Notes: a model not told the origin generated them from the letters alone. A stretch of 64,000 bases of DNA from Blakeslea trispora (GCA_025331445.1 JAIWNE010000006.1:553501-617500); one strand, 5' to 3'; shown: positions 12,630-24,956, counted from the stretch's first letter. Program-made: numbers and translations.

Positions 12630-13722
12630 ATGGTAATCGCTATTGGTTTCGAAGGTTCTGCAAATAAGCTCGGTGTCGGCATCATTCGCCATGAAGGCGA
12701 TGATGTGACTATATTAGCCAATATCAGAGATACCTATATTACACCACCTGGTCAAGGTTTTCTGCCTCGAGACACAGCACTCCACCATAGAGAATGTATT
12801 TTAGACGTAACCAATCAGACACTCAAGGAAGCGGGTCTGGAACCTAAAGATATTGATGTTATTTGCTATACGAAAGGTAACAGAGACTACAAAGAGACAG
12901 TTGGGGTTGCAAGTACAGTTTATCTTATAGAGAACATTTTGTCTGTTAGGTCCCGGTATGGGTGCGCCACTTGTTTCAGTAGCACTAGTAGCTAGAACAC
13001 TTTCATTGCTATGGGAAAAGCCACTCGTAGGTGTGAATCATTGTGTTGGACATATTGAGATGGGCAGAGAAGTGACAAAGGCAGATGATCCTGTTGTTTT
13101 ATATGTAAGCGGAGGTAATACACAGGTCATTGCTTATTCACAACAACGATACCGCATCTTTGGAGAAACATTAGACATTGCTATCGGTAACTGTCTCGAT
13201 CGATTTGCTCGTATCCTCAACCTGTCAAATGCACCTAGTCCAGGCTATAACATTGAACAATACGCTAAGCGAGGCAAAAAGTTTATTCAGCTGCCTTATG
13301 CCGTGAAGGGCATGGATGTATCGTTTTCAGGTATCTTGTCTCATATCGAGAAACTGGCGAAAGAAGAGTTACCCAAGGGAGAAATCACACCTGAAGACTT
13401 GTGTTTCTCACTACAAGAAACCTTGTTTGCCATGTTGGTTGAAATCACAGAACGTGCTATGGCTCATGTGGAGTCAAATCAAATATTGCTTGTGGGTGGT
13501 GTAGGCTGTAATGTGCGTTTACAGGAAATGATGGGAGAAATGGCAGCACAGCGAAATGGTACTGTGTGTGCAACGGATGATCGTTTTTGTATTGATAATG
13601 GTATTATGATTGCCCATGCTGGCTTACTGGCCTTTAGAACTGGTTTTACTACACCTTTCTCAGAAAGTACAATTACTCAACGCTTTAGAACAGATGAAGT
13701 TCATATTGCATGGCGTGAATAA
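12630..13722 (+). CDS. KAE1: tRNA threonylcarbamoyladenosine synthase subunit Kae1 (KEOPS/EKC)
   Basis: Exons 12630-12876 and 12950-13722 give 339 residues, the normal Kae1/OSGEP length. The start [19 protein letters not shown] is the ASKHA-fold phosphate-binding segment. HCVGH near residues 113-117 is the H-x3-H metal site, and [17 protein letters not shown] and VGGVGCN are further family blocks. Within the KEOPS/EKC complex Kae1 transfers the threonylcarbamoyl group to A37 of ANN-decoding tRNAs. It lacks a mitochondrial presequence, so it is the cytosolic/nuclear paralogue rather than Qri7. The stop lies 67 bases before the next gene on the same strand. Confidence 0.95.
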
Positions 13723-13789
13723 TAATAAAAAAAAGTAGTAAATTTTAATTTTTTTCTTCTTCTTTCTCTTTATTTTTTTATTTTTTTCT

Positions 13790-14479
13790 ATGTCTTGTGG
13801 ACTTGATTTACAACCTGTTGCACGTTATCTTTCATTGAAAGGAACCTTTATTGATCAACTAGGCTCTCAGCCAGAAAAGTTGGTGAAGGATGTGCATATA
13901 AAGCATCGACTTGAGCGTGACGGTCGAAACAATGGTCATCACATTACTGTGGTCAATCATCTTGAGATCGCCTCACTTGTAGAGCTCGACATGGCAAACG
14001 CCACACATTCCGACGATCAACAAGCCAAGCTTCTCAAGAAACTTCGTCGAGAAAAGTTGTTTGAGATTCGCGAAGATGCCATTGGTTTGCTTGGACCTGT
14101 TGCTCGTTGGGAAAAACCTGTCGATCTCGGACTTGGACAGTGTCGAGATGGGGATGCTATTACCTATTTTCGTGTCGTGCACTGGCCTTTTGGACAAGAA
14201 CTGCGCCGACAATTAGGATTGAATTTCACTAATTTCCACATCACAGTTGGCTTTGCGCCCAATGATGTTCATCTCTACAAGGGTCCTGCTAGTCTAGTCT
14301 GTCTTCAGCCAGATCAACATTTGCCTCGAAAGCAAGCCAAATTATTGATCAGTGTTGCCTCATTTTATTACCACGATCAAACTTTCATGAAGCTTCTTGC
14401 TAGCAGTTGTTGGAGACATGGTTACTATAAAGAAACAGCCAAGCTAGCCAAAGTATATTTAGCAAGTAAGGAAGTCTAA
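13790..14479 (+). CDS. 2H phosphoesterase, 'Swiss Army Knife' RNA-repair-like
   Basis: A single exon of 229 residues with no intron signals. Two HITV tetrads, at residues 51-54 and 150-153, form the paired H-x-T-x signature of the 2H phosphoesterase superfamily. Each sits in a hydrophobic strand (HHITVVNH and NFHITVGF), and the ~100-residue spacing suits the two-lobed fold. The arrangement matches the Swiss Army Knife-type 2H proteins proposed to act on cyclic phosphates or RNA ends. A C-terminal helical segment of about 60 residues follows. The substrate is not known from sequence. It is transcribed in the same direction as KAE1, starting only 67 bases after its stop, and PRMT5 follows 322 bases later. 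Confidence 0.8.
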   Translation: MSCGLDLQPVARYLSLKGTFIDQLGSQPEKLVKDVHIKHRLERDGRNNGHHITVVNHLEIASLVELDMANATHSDDQQAKLLKKLRREKLFEIREDAIGLLGPVARWEKPVDLGLGQCRDGDAITYFRVVHWPFGQELRRQLGLNFTNFHITVGFAPNDVHLYKGPASLVCLQPDQHLPRKQAKLLISVASFYYHDQTFMKLLASSCWRHGYYKETAKLAKVYLASKEV

Positions 14480-14801
14480 AAGAGTTATTTTCACTCAAAT
14501 CTTCCTCTTACTATCTCTCTATCATGCCCTCTTGTTTTGTAGCCTTCTTGTCTTTTGTACTTTCAAAACTATTTGGGACAGTAAATACCCCTTTTCATAA
14601 AAAAGACAACTGAGCAGTAATAACGACAGCAAGAAAAATAAAAAAAAAAGAAGAAAAAGCGTACAATAGCTATGTCCATTCTGGGCAGTAAAGTAGCTTG
14701 TTTATCAGATTATTTCGAAAGTCACCAAATTCAGGTTTTAGGCGCGCTCTTTTACTCTTTCTTTTTCTTTCTTTTTTTTTTTTTCTTACTTTTGATATAC
14801 C

Positions 14802-16915
14802 ATGGTCGAGACATTGGACACTTCCCGCTTGTGTAGTGTAGGCTTATTGACTACAGAATCTTATGATGATATTGGCAACTTTATTTTGCAAGCTGGGGAG
14901 GCTGGACATGACTTTGTTGTCAGTCCTCTTACTCACCCTATCTTCAGACGCGTTCTAAACGAAGACAAAAAGATCGATCAACAGACACATGCTAACTGGA
15001 AAGATCGACCTGTATTCGATCGTAACGATCTAGTCTTTAGATCTGCTGGTAAGCCTCTATTTTAATGATGTCCCTCCCCCCTATTTTGTAATAATAATAA
15101 TAAAAATTTATAGAATGGTCCTCAAGAGCTGTAGGCTTAATTGCCAATTGGATTCAATTGGATTCGAATGATGCTGAGGTTCGTCTTTGTTCTGAAATTG
15201 CATTGAGACAAGAGATTGACTGGGCATGTCACATCAGTCTTTCTGGTCTGATCCTCCCTGCTCTTCCAAAAGGTTCATTATACAACACAGCCCGAGTGGT
15301 TAATGATGCTGTCAAATCCATGACTTATACGCAGGTAAGAAAAAGAAAAGAAAAGTATACTACGGGTGAATACTTATCACCTTTCTAGTTTCTGGTTAGA
15401 GTACCCCTTGTTGATAAAACGGACATTCAAGGCAATGTGTCATGGAAGCAATGGAATAGATTTAGAACATTGACAGAACACAACACCAAGATTCACATCG
15501 CTCTTGAAGTCACCTCAGAGCTACCTTCAGATGAACAGTTGCTCAATCTATGGCTTGCTGAGCCTGTAAAGGCAGTGACTGTACCAGGCGAAATATTTGT
15601 GTCCAACTCAAAGGGATACCCTGTCTTGCCAAAGTCTCATCAACGCTTTATTCAGAAATTGATGGATAAGATGAAACCTGACATCATCGTTACTGTCCCC
15701 CCAACACAACTTCACAAGATGGCAACACCTTCATCTTACAGCGAATACATCAACTATCTCAATCGTCATTTGCCTCCCTTGAATGAAGTTGAGCAGTTTG
15801 CTGTGGGTTATCATGATTATCTTCAAGCACCTTTACAGCCTTTGATGGATAACTTGGAAAATCAGACCTATGAAGTATTCGAGAAGGATCCTATCAAATA
15901 TCAACAGTATGAGAAGGCTGTCTATCAGGCACTCTTGGATCGTGTTGAACCCAACTCGGACTATGTCACTACCATCATGGTCGTAGGTGCGGGTCGAGGT
16001 CCTCTTGTCAACTGTTGTTTACGTGCCTCTGAGAAATCAGAACGCAAAGTACACATCTATGCTTTAGAAAAGAATCACAATGCGTTTGTTACACTTCAGA
16101 ATGCAAAGGCAGATATTTGGGGTGATCGTGTTACACTTGTTTTTGCAGACATGAGAAAGTGGTCACCACCATCCCAATGTGATATCCTTGTTAGTGAATT
16201 GTTGGGTTCATTTGGTGATAATGAATTATCTCCTGAATGTTTAGATGGTGCTCAAAAGTTTATTAAAGGTAAAAATAATAGAGAGAGAAAGAGACAGATT
16301 AGCCATTGAGAGACTGATCACCCCCACCTTTGTATTGATATAGAGGATGGTATTTCTATTCCTGCCTCTTATACTGCATTTGCTTCCCCTCTTGCCTCTA
16401 CCCGACTAAACAATAATGTGGCTGCTTATAAGGATCTTGAGCATTTCGAGACACCTTATGTTGTCATGTTTCAACAAGTCTGTGAGCTGGCTTCCCCTAA
16501 ACCTCTCTGGACATTTGATCATCCAAACAAACAAGATATTCCGGACCGAGGTGATCCTCTCAACAACATTCATAATAAGCGATACAGCCATGTTGAATTC
16601 AAGGTGAAGCATGACATGATTATGCATGGTATTGCAGGCTATTTTGAGAGTGTTCTTTACAAGGATGTCACTATCTCTATTCATCCCAAGACACATTCAC
16701 CCGGTATGTTTAGTTGGTTCCCCATCTATTTCCCACTTCGTACACCAGTTCAGGTGCCTCGAAATGCTACTGTCTCATTTGACTTTTGGCGTTTGACAGA
16801 TGACAAGAAAGTGTGGTACGAATGGACTGCTTCTGTTCATGGATCTCATGGTGAAGAGATGACTGTCTTACCTATTCATAATGTCAATGGTAGATCCTAT
16901 TGGGTTGGTTTATAG
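14802..16915 (+). CDS. PRMT5: Protein arginine N-methyltransferase 5 (Skb1/Hsl7 type)
   Basis: Four exons, 14802-15048, 15114-15334, 15389-16268 and 16344-16915, give 639 residues, close to human PRMT5. The order is an N-terminal TIM-barrel region, then LQAPLQPLMDNLENQTYEVF, the type-II-specific block whose final Phe shapes the active site. The S-adenosylmethionine loop VGAGRGPLV follows near residue 356, then the acceptor Glu in ALEKNH. The double-E hairpin SELLGSFGDNELSPE lies near 425-440, and the C-terminal beta-barrel ends DKKVWYEW...GRSYWVGL. The enzyme makes symmetric dimethylarginine on Sm proteins and histones. It is convergent with the SPT23/MGA2-like gene, with 177 bases between stop codons. 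Confidence 0.96.
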
Positions 16916-17092
16916 TTGATTTGACAACATTAAATAAAAATAAACAAAAAAAAGAAATACATAGAAAAAAAAAAGGCTGTCTTGGGCTCATTTGCTTTAT
17001 TGATAAATAAGAAAGAAAGAAATAAAAACGGTATATTTATAAGGGAAAGGGGGGGTCTCTTTTTTTTTTGGTAGTTGTTTTTTAAAGGGGCA

Positions 17093-19227
17093 CTAATTAT
17101 ACATGGTAAGATATTGTCTGCGAAATCCAGAGATACTGATAATTGTATCAGTGATACTTGGATGAGATGATACAAATTGAAATATTAGCCATATTACCAT
17201 CACTATTAAAAATAAAAATCAGTTAGCTTAGCATAATAACAATCATCCTATTCAACTTACGGCATAACATAGGTACCCAGAAAGAGAACAGACGTTTGTC
17301 TCTTCGCTTTCTAGCAGCTATATGTGTACTATCCTCATCTATTGAGCTACTAGGTGCATGCGATTGATATGAATGACGACGTGTATGAAGATGTGATCCT
17401 GCTATTGGTTCCTTCTTATCATCCTCAGCTGTCAAACTTCGGGTGCCCATCGCGTAGGCCAAAGCCATATACCATGCCAAGGCTTGTTCAGCTGCAGGCT
17501 GTTGGTCTTCTTGCGACTTGTTCTGTGAATGCTCGTTCTCTGTGCCAAACAAGACAGACATGTTTGCAATCATGCTAGTAGGACGAGAGAACTGAATCAC
17601 ATGATCAGCAATGTTCTTTAGATTCAAATCCGATGTTTTAGTGGGGATAGTGTTCTTGATGTTCTGAATAAAGGTATTGTCGGCAGGCTGTTGAAAGTGA
17701 GATAGAGTACGCTGCATCCAATTCATGTTTCTGTTGGGTACAACAGCATCATCCATTTCATAATCAGACAGAGGGTTGACGTGGTACAAGGTTTCTGCGT
17801 CCATAATTTCATCTGTGGAATGCGACAAACTCTCTTCTTCATGCAAGTATTGAATACCAGCCGATAGAGGACTGGATTGACGTCGAGCATAATAAGGGGC
17901 AATAGATGTCTGTTGTTGCTGTTGTTGTCGGCGATGGCGTTGCCGCAATCCCTCATAGACTGGAGAAGGATAATCATCGACAGATTCATCCGAGTCGGAC
18001 AGATAAGGCCTTTGCCACACATCTTCCTCTAGCTCTACTTGCTCCTCTTCTTCATCATTGTCTTCATCTTCTGTCACATGATCACTGAGCCAAATACTTT
18101 CATCATCATCCTCTTCATCATAAGAAGTATCTACATCAGCACTCATTCTATCAGAAGAATCATAGCCATTGACCCACGAACGAGTGTCACTAAGGTCATC
18201 ATCGTTATCAACAGCAGGAACATGATACCAAAGAATATGTCGAATAGCCTTATTTTCTGTCAAATGGAATGGTCTCTTGTTCCATCTGTTTGAGATTTCT
18301 GGATCTGCTTCACCCTTCAATAAGGCTTGAACAACTGAAATGTGATTATGCCAGGCAGCATAATGCAGTGCTGTGAAACCATTCTTATCAGCCATGTTGA
18401 CATCACAGCCTAGATTCACAAGCATCTCTGTTAGTTCAGCAAAGCCTAGCATGGCTGCCAAATGCAACATGGTATGGCCTTGTGCGCTTGTCAAAGAGAC
18501 ATCGGAAGATTCGACATCTCGGAAGGTACGCATTACTTCTAGCACTTGAACAATGTGTCGTTCAAGACATATTTCTGTTGAAAGGGTATCATGATTATTG
18601 TTGCGGCTATGATGGTTGTCTGAAGATGGGGCAGGACTACTGTTACTATCATTGTTATTGCTATTGTTGCCGCCTTGGACAATACGCATCGCAATATCTC
18701 GAGCATCCTCTACTTTGCCTGTCATCTTAAGGCCGACCACCTGAAGAGCAAGCTCCATTAAGGCCCTATCGTTTTCATTATAGTAGGTGAACAAAGTGAC
18801 ATCTTGACTGTCTACAACTAAAGGAAACTCCTTGAAAGAAACAACTACAGTGCCAGCATCTGCAGCGGGTGGCAATATACATACAAGTGTGTTGGGAGAC
18901 CAAAAATGAGTGCTTGAGGCTGCCACATCACCAAACATACAAGTCAGACCTGCTCTAAATCCACTTCCCAACAGAGTGACTTCTACCCCACCAAAAGTGG
19001 GGCCCTCATTAGGGATCAATCGTTGGAGTAGAGGACGTTCTGTTGCCAGAGAAGGTGTAGGAGCAGGTGACATGGCTTTTTCGACAAAGGGTGAATTACC
19101 ACCCATAGGTGAGTCCATTGGTGTCAATGGGCTACGAGGATCCATCATGGCGTTGGATGATGAGGGTTGTGACATTGTAGTGCCTGTAGAAAATGTTGGT
19201 GTAGGACGAGGCTGAATTTGGTAAGGC

Positions 19228-19273
<46 letters not shown>

Positions 19274-20999
19274 GCTGTTGTTGGGTAGGCATAAACAGAT
19301 GGTTGTTACTATTACTGTTGTTGTTGAAAGTCAAAGAGGCATTAGTGTTATTGTTGGGAAATCCATGGATAGGCGGTATGCCATTGGATGATAAGAAAGA
19401 TGGTTGATCAAACGGACTCGATAATACGCTTGTGCTGATTGGCTTATCTTCTGTTCGTTGACGCTTTCTGCCAGACTTTGTCTTGTTTGATTTGTGATCA
19501 TCTGTAATCATAATAGGAGGTGACATGCCTGTAGCAACTTGTTTGCCCGTATGATCAAGCATTTCAAAATAGATACAGAAACCGAGTCTTTCGTTATGGT
19601 GCCTACAGTAACATGTGATACGTGTCGGCAAAATAGTATCACCGGAACTAAAATCAACCACTTCAGAGCAATTAAACAGGAGCACTTTCTGTTCCTCCAT
19701 AGCAAGTGATTTCTCATCCACTGTCGCACTTTCCTCAGTCTCTTGTTTCACTTTGTTTTCTTTTCTTCGCTGAGATCGTTTTCTTTCACGCTGAATACAA
19801 CCTAAGCAAGTGACGACCTTACGAGAAGGGTCACTTGCACAAATAACACGGGCAGAGAGAAACAACATTTTCTCAGGCTTCAAATTGGTTGCACTCTCGA
19901 GACCTGCTACATTGGCTATTTTAGATCCATTGGGTGCTGTTGAGAGAAGAATTTGACGTTTTAGCTTGTCTTTGGCTACCATGTGTTCTGGTAGTTTTAG
20001 GTGAGACCACCATTGCGCTTTATCGCCATCATCTGTGACTAGCTGAATGCACAGCTTTATTTGGGTTTCAACACGAGACTTTGCGCCTGTCTGAGGAACA
20101 CCTAATACTCGAATCTGCATACTATAAACAACAGAAAGAGAGATGAGCATAAAATAAGCTTATGATTTCATTTTCCCTTTACCCCGGCATGGTCGTGGCA
20201 ATAGAGGTAGTAGAAGATGATCGTTCATTTTTAAGTATTGCATGTTGACTTAATCTATCGAAATCAGTTGTTAGGGTACTAAGAGTCTATTAAAATGTAT
20301 CTATAGTTACGGTGTAAAAGGTGATGAAGTAGATGGCTGTGGTTGTGGTTGTGGTTGCTGTTGTATTGGATAGCCTGATATATATTCTGTAAAGTTTTTT
20401 GCAAGTGTAGGTATAGCCTATACAACAGGAAGATGAGTCTATGTTGTTTAAGAAAAAAGAATGATTTGCCCTACATTATTGAATCCTGACCAAAATGTTG
20501 GGTTTGATTCGGTAGATGTAGATTGATTTGGCAGTAAAGGATCCACAAAGCTATGAATAGTCTGAGAAGGAGAGGGAAATGAAGGTGGAGGAGAGACGGA
20601 AGGTGTTGATCTCTGTAATTGAGGTTGTAACAACGCTTGTTGTTGCTGTTGTTGTGCTTGTTGTTGTGCTTGTTGTTGTGCTTGTTGTTGTTGCTGCTGC
20701 TGTGCTTGTTGTTGCTGCTGTTGCTGCTGTGCTTGTTGTTGCTGTTGTGCTTGTTGTTGCTGTTGTGCTGATTGCATAAAATAAAGAGGGTTATCGGGTG
20801 CAAGTTGGTCCAGCTTATAAAAGAAAGATTGGTCAATGAAAGAAGACGGTTGGATGTTGACATCGTCATGTGGTTCCGAAGTCGATGAGCCTGAAGGTGA
20901 ATCACAAGTTGTATAGTTATTATTTTTATTATTATTAGTAGCTTCATCTACTATGACTGAACCTGATGAAAGGTCCATAAAAGGACTTGTTGCTGGCAT
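17093..20999 (-). CDS. MGA2: ER-membrane-tethered transcription activator, Spt23/Mga2 homologue
   Basis: Five exons, 20475-20999, 20311-20417, 20183-20254, 17261-20121 and 17093-17202, give 1224 residues with all phases matching. The N-terminal third has Gln/Ala-rich tracts. An IPT/TIG domain lies at about 598-666 (RLIPNEGPTFGGVEV...). Ankyrin repeats lie at about 782-868 (GHTMLHLAA, GFTALHYAAWHNH). A long acidic linker precedes a single hydrophobic segment near 1180-1202 that straddles the last splice junction. In yeast, Spt23 and Mga2 are ER-anchored dimers freed by Rsp5/Cdc48-dependent proteasomal processing to induce OLE1 desaturase when unsaturated lipid is low. Without the last exon the membrane anchor is cut in half. 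One orthologue rather than the duplicated yeast pair is expected, so the symbol is approximate. A 5' non-coding exon is possible. Confidence 0.9.
19227..19283 (-). repeat. CAA/CAG triplet array encoding polyglutamine
   Basis: An uninterrupted CAA array with two or three CAG codons encodes about 19 glutamines between the N-terminal region and the IPT/TIG domain of the Spt23/Mga2 homologue. Near-pure triplets make length polymorphism likely. Confidence 0.95.
20635..20769 (-). repeat. Imperfect Gln/Ala-coding triplet array
   Basis: Blocks of 3-7 glutamine codons (CAA/CAG) separated by single GCA alanine codons, in exon 1 of the Spt23/Mga2 homologue. The Gln/Ala composition is common in fungal activation regions. 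Confidence 0.9.
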
Positions 21000-21850
21000 A
21001 GACAATATGTGTATGTTTTATCTATGAATAATTCAAAGTGAGGGTTACAGTGCAAGTATAGTTAAATAGAAAAATAAAATAAAATAAAGAGAGAGAGAGA
21101 GAAAAAGACACACACACACTAAGATGAAATTTTTTCCCTTTGCCCCCCCTTTTTTTGGTACTGAAATTATTGGATCGACCAATCAAATGGCGTACACGTT
21201 GAACTGTACACTTTTTGGGAATCAATACTTGATTTTATTCTACTGTTTCAAGCAAAGCATTCCCGTTATGTTCTGTTGCTCTTTTTGAAAGGGTTTCTCT
21301 TTTACTTTGACTGTAAAAAAAAACAAGGGGATTACATGGGCTTGGTTATTGCCTATATACAGATTGGTTTCTTACGCTCATCTTTCTTTCTTTTTTTTTT
21401 GTATCTTTTGTCTTTCAAATAGAGGTTCTTGAGTTCAGAGTAGAAATGTGTAACCTAAACATCCTTTTGTGGAATCTTGAGTTTGTCTGTATTACGGTAT
21501 ATAGAGCTATTCTACCGAATGTTAAAAGGCTACATACTGTATTGCAAGACATTTCATATTTAGGACTGTTGGTTGTATAGCTTATGGCTAAAAAGAGAAT
21601 CCATGCTTTGTTGTATTCTCTACTTCTTTTGTGAATGAACAATCAATGCTATAGTCTAAGCATCTGTTTCCTTAGCTGCTACATGTTTGAAAAGGAAAAG
21701 AAAGAAGCAACTTTGATGATGTGCTTCTGAATGAAACAGACAAAGGAGTTCAGCTTTGTTTTTTGAAATAGCTGTAGTGCTTTCAGGGTCTAAAGCTAGC
21801 CTACAATACTCACTTTATTTAAAAAAAAAAAGTCATTCTTGAGACATGCT

Positions 21851-21957
21851 ACTCTTAAATTGTATGCTTTTAAATTGAATGGCACTTGAAGTGATGACAA
21901 GTTCAAAGAATTGCCACTCTTACATCAAACACACTCTTAGATCGACCGACTATTGTA
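21851..21957 (+). repeat. Dispersed ~100-115 bp repeat, copy B
   Basis: Begins ACTCTTAAATTG and contains CACTTGAAGTG, CAAAGAATTGCCACTCTTA and CTTAGATCGACCGACTATTG. It matches copy C (36471-36568) block by block on the same strand and copy A (270-383) in inverse orientation. Divergence is greater than between A and C. Confidence 0.55.
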
Positions 21958-22699
21958 TTATGAATATAGCTATAAAACCAGGAAATACAAAGGAGAAAGA
22001 AAACATCAGGCACAACTAGGTACAAAGTACCAAGAGACAAGTGCCTGCTCATAATGAAACTATAGGCGCTCATGACATACAGCTTCATCAGCAATCAAAT
22101 AAATGTAGTCAAACTTTCTCAAGATAAAGAGGTTCTACATTATCCATGGATCATACTTTTATACATGTTCTTCAGCTTACTGATCCTTTGTTCTTATATT
22201 CCCGTTTATCCCTTTCATATATTCTGCTGAGTTTGTTGATACCTGCTGTTGTTGATGAGTTTGCAAATAAGGGATGCTAAAAGGAAACACATTGCTTTCT
22301 AAAAGAAAAAAAGAAGCTACAAACATCTTTCTTTTGTATGACATCGTCTTTACTTTCAACTGGAAGTGGCGTCTACTGTGCATCAAACCCCATTCTACAA
22401 GTAGATTCTTAAAATGCTAATCAGCAAAAGCAGAGAGCAAATACTAAAGCTTAAAACAGTCATGGCGAAAGTAATGTAGTTTAGCCAAGATTTTTTTTTT
22501 TTTGAAAGCGCTCAGGGCCCTACAGCATGTCAGAGTATATGACTTTAGTAGGTCAGCAGGTAGCTTTAGAAACATCTCGGAAAAGCATGTCAACTATAGT
22601 GTTTGGCCAAAGGAATTCATGGATGATCTGGTTTCGGAACATGAACTTTTAAGGAAAACGATTTCGTTGTGACATTTCTACTGAAGAGTAAAGAATGAA

Positions 22700-22855
22700 A
22701 AGTAGCCGACGTAAGAGTCGGTGATGAACGAATTGTTGATCTCGGCTCTCCAAGTTGTCATCCTCAATATTATTCTCATCATGACCTTGATCGTTTAACC
22801 ACTCTCAAACAGTGGCAGGATCAAATGCGTTATTGTTTGCAAAAGTTTGGGTGGT
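22700..22855 (+). pseudogene. Coding-like relic, family unknown
   Basis: One frame reads about 50 residues without a stop, including VGDERIVDLGSPSCHPQYY and LDRLTTLKQWQDQMRYCL, and ends FGW followed by a stop codon. The composition is protein-like and unlike the surrounding AT-rich DNA. No upstream exon, start or domain was found, so this may be the 3' remnant of a gene or mobile element. Confidence 0.25.
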
Positions 22856-23076
22856 AATGTAGAGTATAAAAGAAATAGTTTTATTGTTGAATACAAATGC
22901 TTCTACTGAGGTTAGTTGAATAGTATTATTATTTTTTGGCTTGCAACTCAACCATGAGACTGCTAAAATCTTGGCAACTTTAAAGCGACTTGAACCCTCG
23001 AAAATAAGAGCAAGAGCTCTTTCCCCTCCTTTTCTTTTTTCGATATTCCTCTTTGTGTATATATAGTTTTTGTTTT

Positions 23077-24599
23077 ATGCTGCCATATCTGATTGGCTTG
23101 TTGATGTTAAGACTAGCATCTACCGCTTCTTTTAGAGATTTCTATTGTATTCGGCATAGCGATAATCCAAGCAGTGATAGTATCATGGCCTGCCCGGATT
23201 TAAAGACGAAATCCATTTCAGCAGCAATCTCTACCAACTCTACAAAAAAGAAAAATCGAATCATTTACGATCTATACTGTGATGCATCTGAAGCTGAGTG
23301 TATCAGTGTAAGATATACCATAGATACAGCTGTTGATATGATGCTATCAACGTTTCATTTTGAGTTGCCCCTGTATGTCAACATGTCTTATTTCGACTTT
23401 TGTCAAGTGTCTGCCACCTGTAAGCAAGCAGATAACCACACGATTGCCTTGACCTATCCATCCACTTCTTATGTTATGCTGGATCCTACTGATGATGTAG
23501 CGCGTCTCTACCCCCAAGCATTACTAAAACAATTCACTCACTTGGATGTCAAGCCAAATTGGGCAGAATATGATATGCATATTCAATTCAACAAACGAAT
23601 CCATTGGCATTTTGTGGTATATTTTCCCTCTTCTTTTTTTTGTGTGTGTGTGTGTGCTTACTTTTGTTTTTTGTTTAGGATAGAAACCGAGGTACGCAAA
23701 ACGACAAGACAGATTTGCTCCTGAATGTCCTTCATGAATTGATGCATGGTCTCGGATTCATCACATCTTGGTCAAGTAGTTTCTATGATAGACTAAATCC
23801 CCTCATTACATCAGACCTGGACCCTTTTATTACGCCTATCTATCTGGCTTCCATCAGTCAGAGTAATCTGGCGATAGATTCTAGGGAGAATCAACCGTTT
23901 TGGGGTTTTGCTGAATACCCCTTTGATAAATTCATACATTTTGTCGATCAACACAACAAAACACGGCCTCTCTCTCAAATCACTTCAACACTCAATCGTT
24001 TTGCCAATTCAAATACTACATTCGGCTGTCTAATTGACCTGGCAAACGCTTGGTATAAATCCGAGGAATATAAAACCGCATCAGATATTTACACAAAAGC
24101 GGTGACTGGTTTTGATGTCTTGGCAATCGTGAACGATGAACCTATCTTGTATCTTGAAACCTCCATCAACCCATATTGGTCCGGATCTTCTCTGTGTCAC
24201 GTGGATCATTCGAAATACATCTCTTCTTCAGAGTATCTTATGGTCTATATTGCCAATACAAGCCTCAATGCAGACGAATTTGAACTTGCATTTCCAGAGG
24301 GTCCTATTGGGCCAAATTTATTGAAATTCTTTAGTGGACTTGGTTATGCTACCAATACAACTTATAACTTGACACCCAAGAGGCCAATGCTCAAATATTG
24401 GGGGCCTGCTGAAAACTTGGTCAACACACCTTCTAATCCATCACCAGCTGTATCTGTAGACAGAGAGGGACCTGCACATTTACCAACAGGGACTTATAGA
24501 TCTCTTGCCCTGTCGTTTGTTCACGGTACAACTTGGTTCCCTGCTTTATATACATACATTATTGCTGGTTTACTTTCTATCATAATGCACATTACATGA
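23077..24599 (+). CDS. Secreted or GPI-anchored zinc metallopeptidase (zincin)
   Basis: Exons 23077-23616 and 23679-24599 give 486 residues. A hydrophobic signal peptide at the start (MLPYLIGLLMLRLASTA) and a hydrophobic C-terminal tail after a Thr/Ser/Pro-rich segment suggest export and GPI anchoring at the cell surface. HELMHGLGF at residues 199-207 is a zincin H-E-x-x-H motif followed by G-x-G-F. The third zinc ligand is not obvious, so the clan cannot be fixed. Several N-x-S/T sequons and paired cysteines fit a secreted protein. I do not recognise a named family. The first two H-E-x-x-H positions lie just after the only intron. It is convergent with the deacetylase-like gene at 24957. Confidence 0.75.
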
Positions 24600-24956
24600 T
24601 ATACCTTTCCTCTTCTTATTATTATTTCTGTATTTCATATCTTAATATCTCACTTTCGTACATACATTTCTCCATAACATATCATCTCTCTATCTATATA
24701 TATTCATACACCAACTCTTGTGTACATTACACCCTCGTATACTCTTTTTTTTTTTTAAATGCTCATTTCGAAAAAAAAATCAAGAACCGCCTATATCAGT
24801 ACAATTGAATGGTTTAAAGATTTTATTTGCAAACAGCCCCATTACAAACATTCAATAATGAGTTGTTTTCATATATCTTTTTAATGGAAATTAGATTGTT
24901 TTCTTCTTCTAAGAGAGAGAGAGAGAGGAGTGGCAAGCAGAAAAGGTATGAGGGTG

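Larger units (their letters stand above)
21000..23076. other. Gene-free region
   Basis: It holds repeat copy B (21851-21957) and a short coding-like relic near 22700-22855. The first 250 bases upstream of the Spt23/Mga2 start contain GA, CA and poly-pyrimidine tracts that are probably its promoter. A TATATATAG string at 23058-23066 is too close to the ATG at 23077 to be a normal TATA box for that start. Confidence 0.5.

Noticed and set aside
20579..20779. Val-rich plus-strand frame
   Set aside because: Antisense of the Gln/Ala-coding CAA/CAG/GCA repeat in the Spt23/Mga2 homologue.
23058..23066. TATATATAG as TATA box of the zincin gene
   Set aside because: Only 11 bases upstream of the chosen ATG, too near to drive a transcript containing it; a later ATG would lose the signal peptide.
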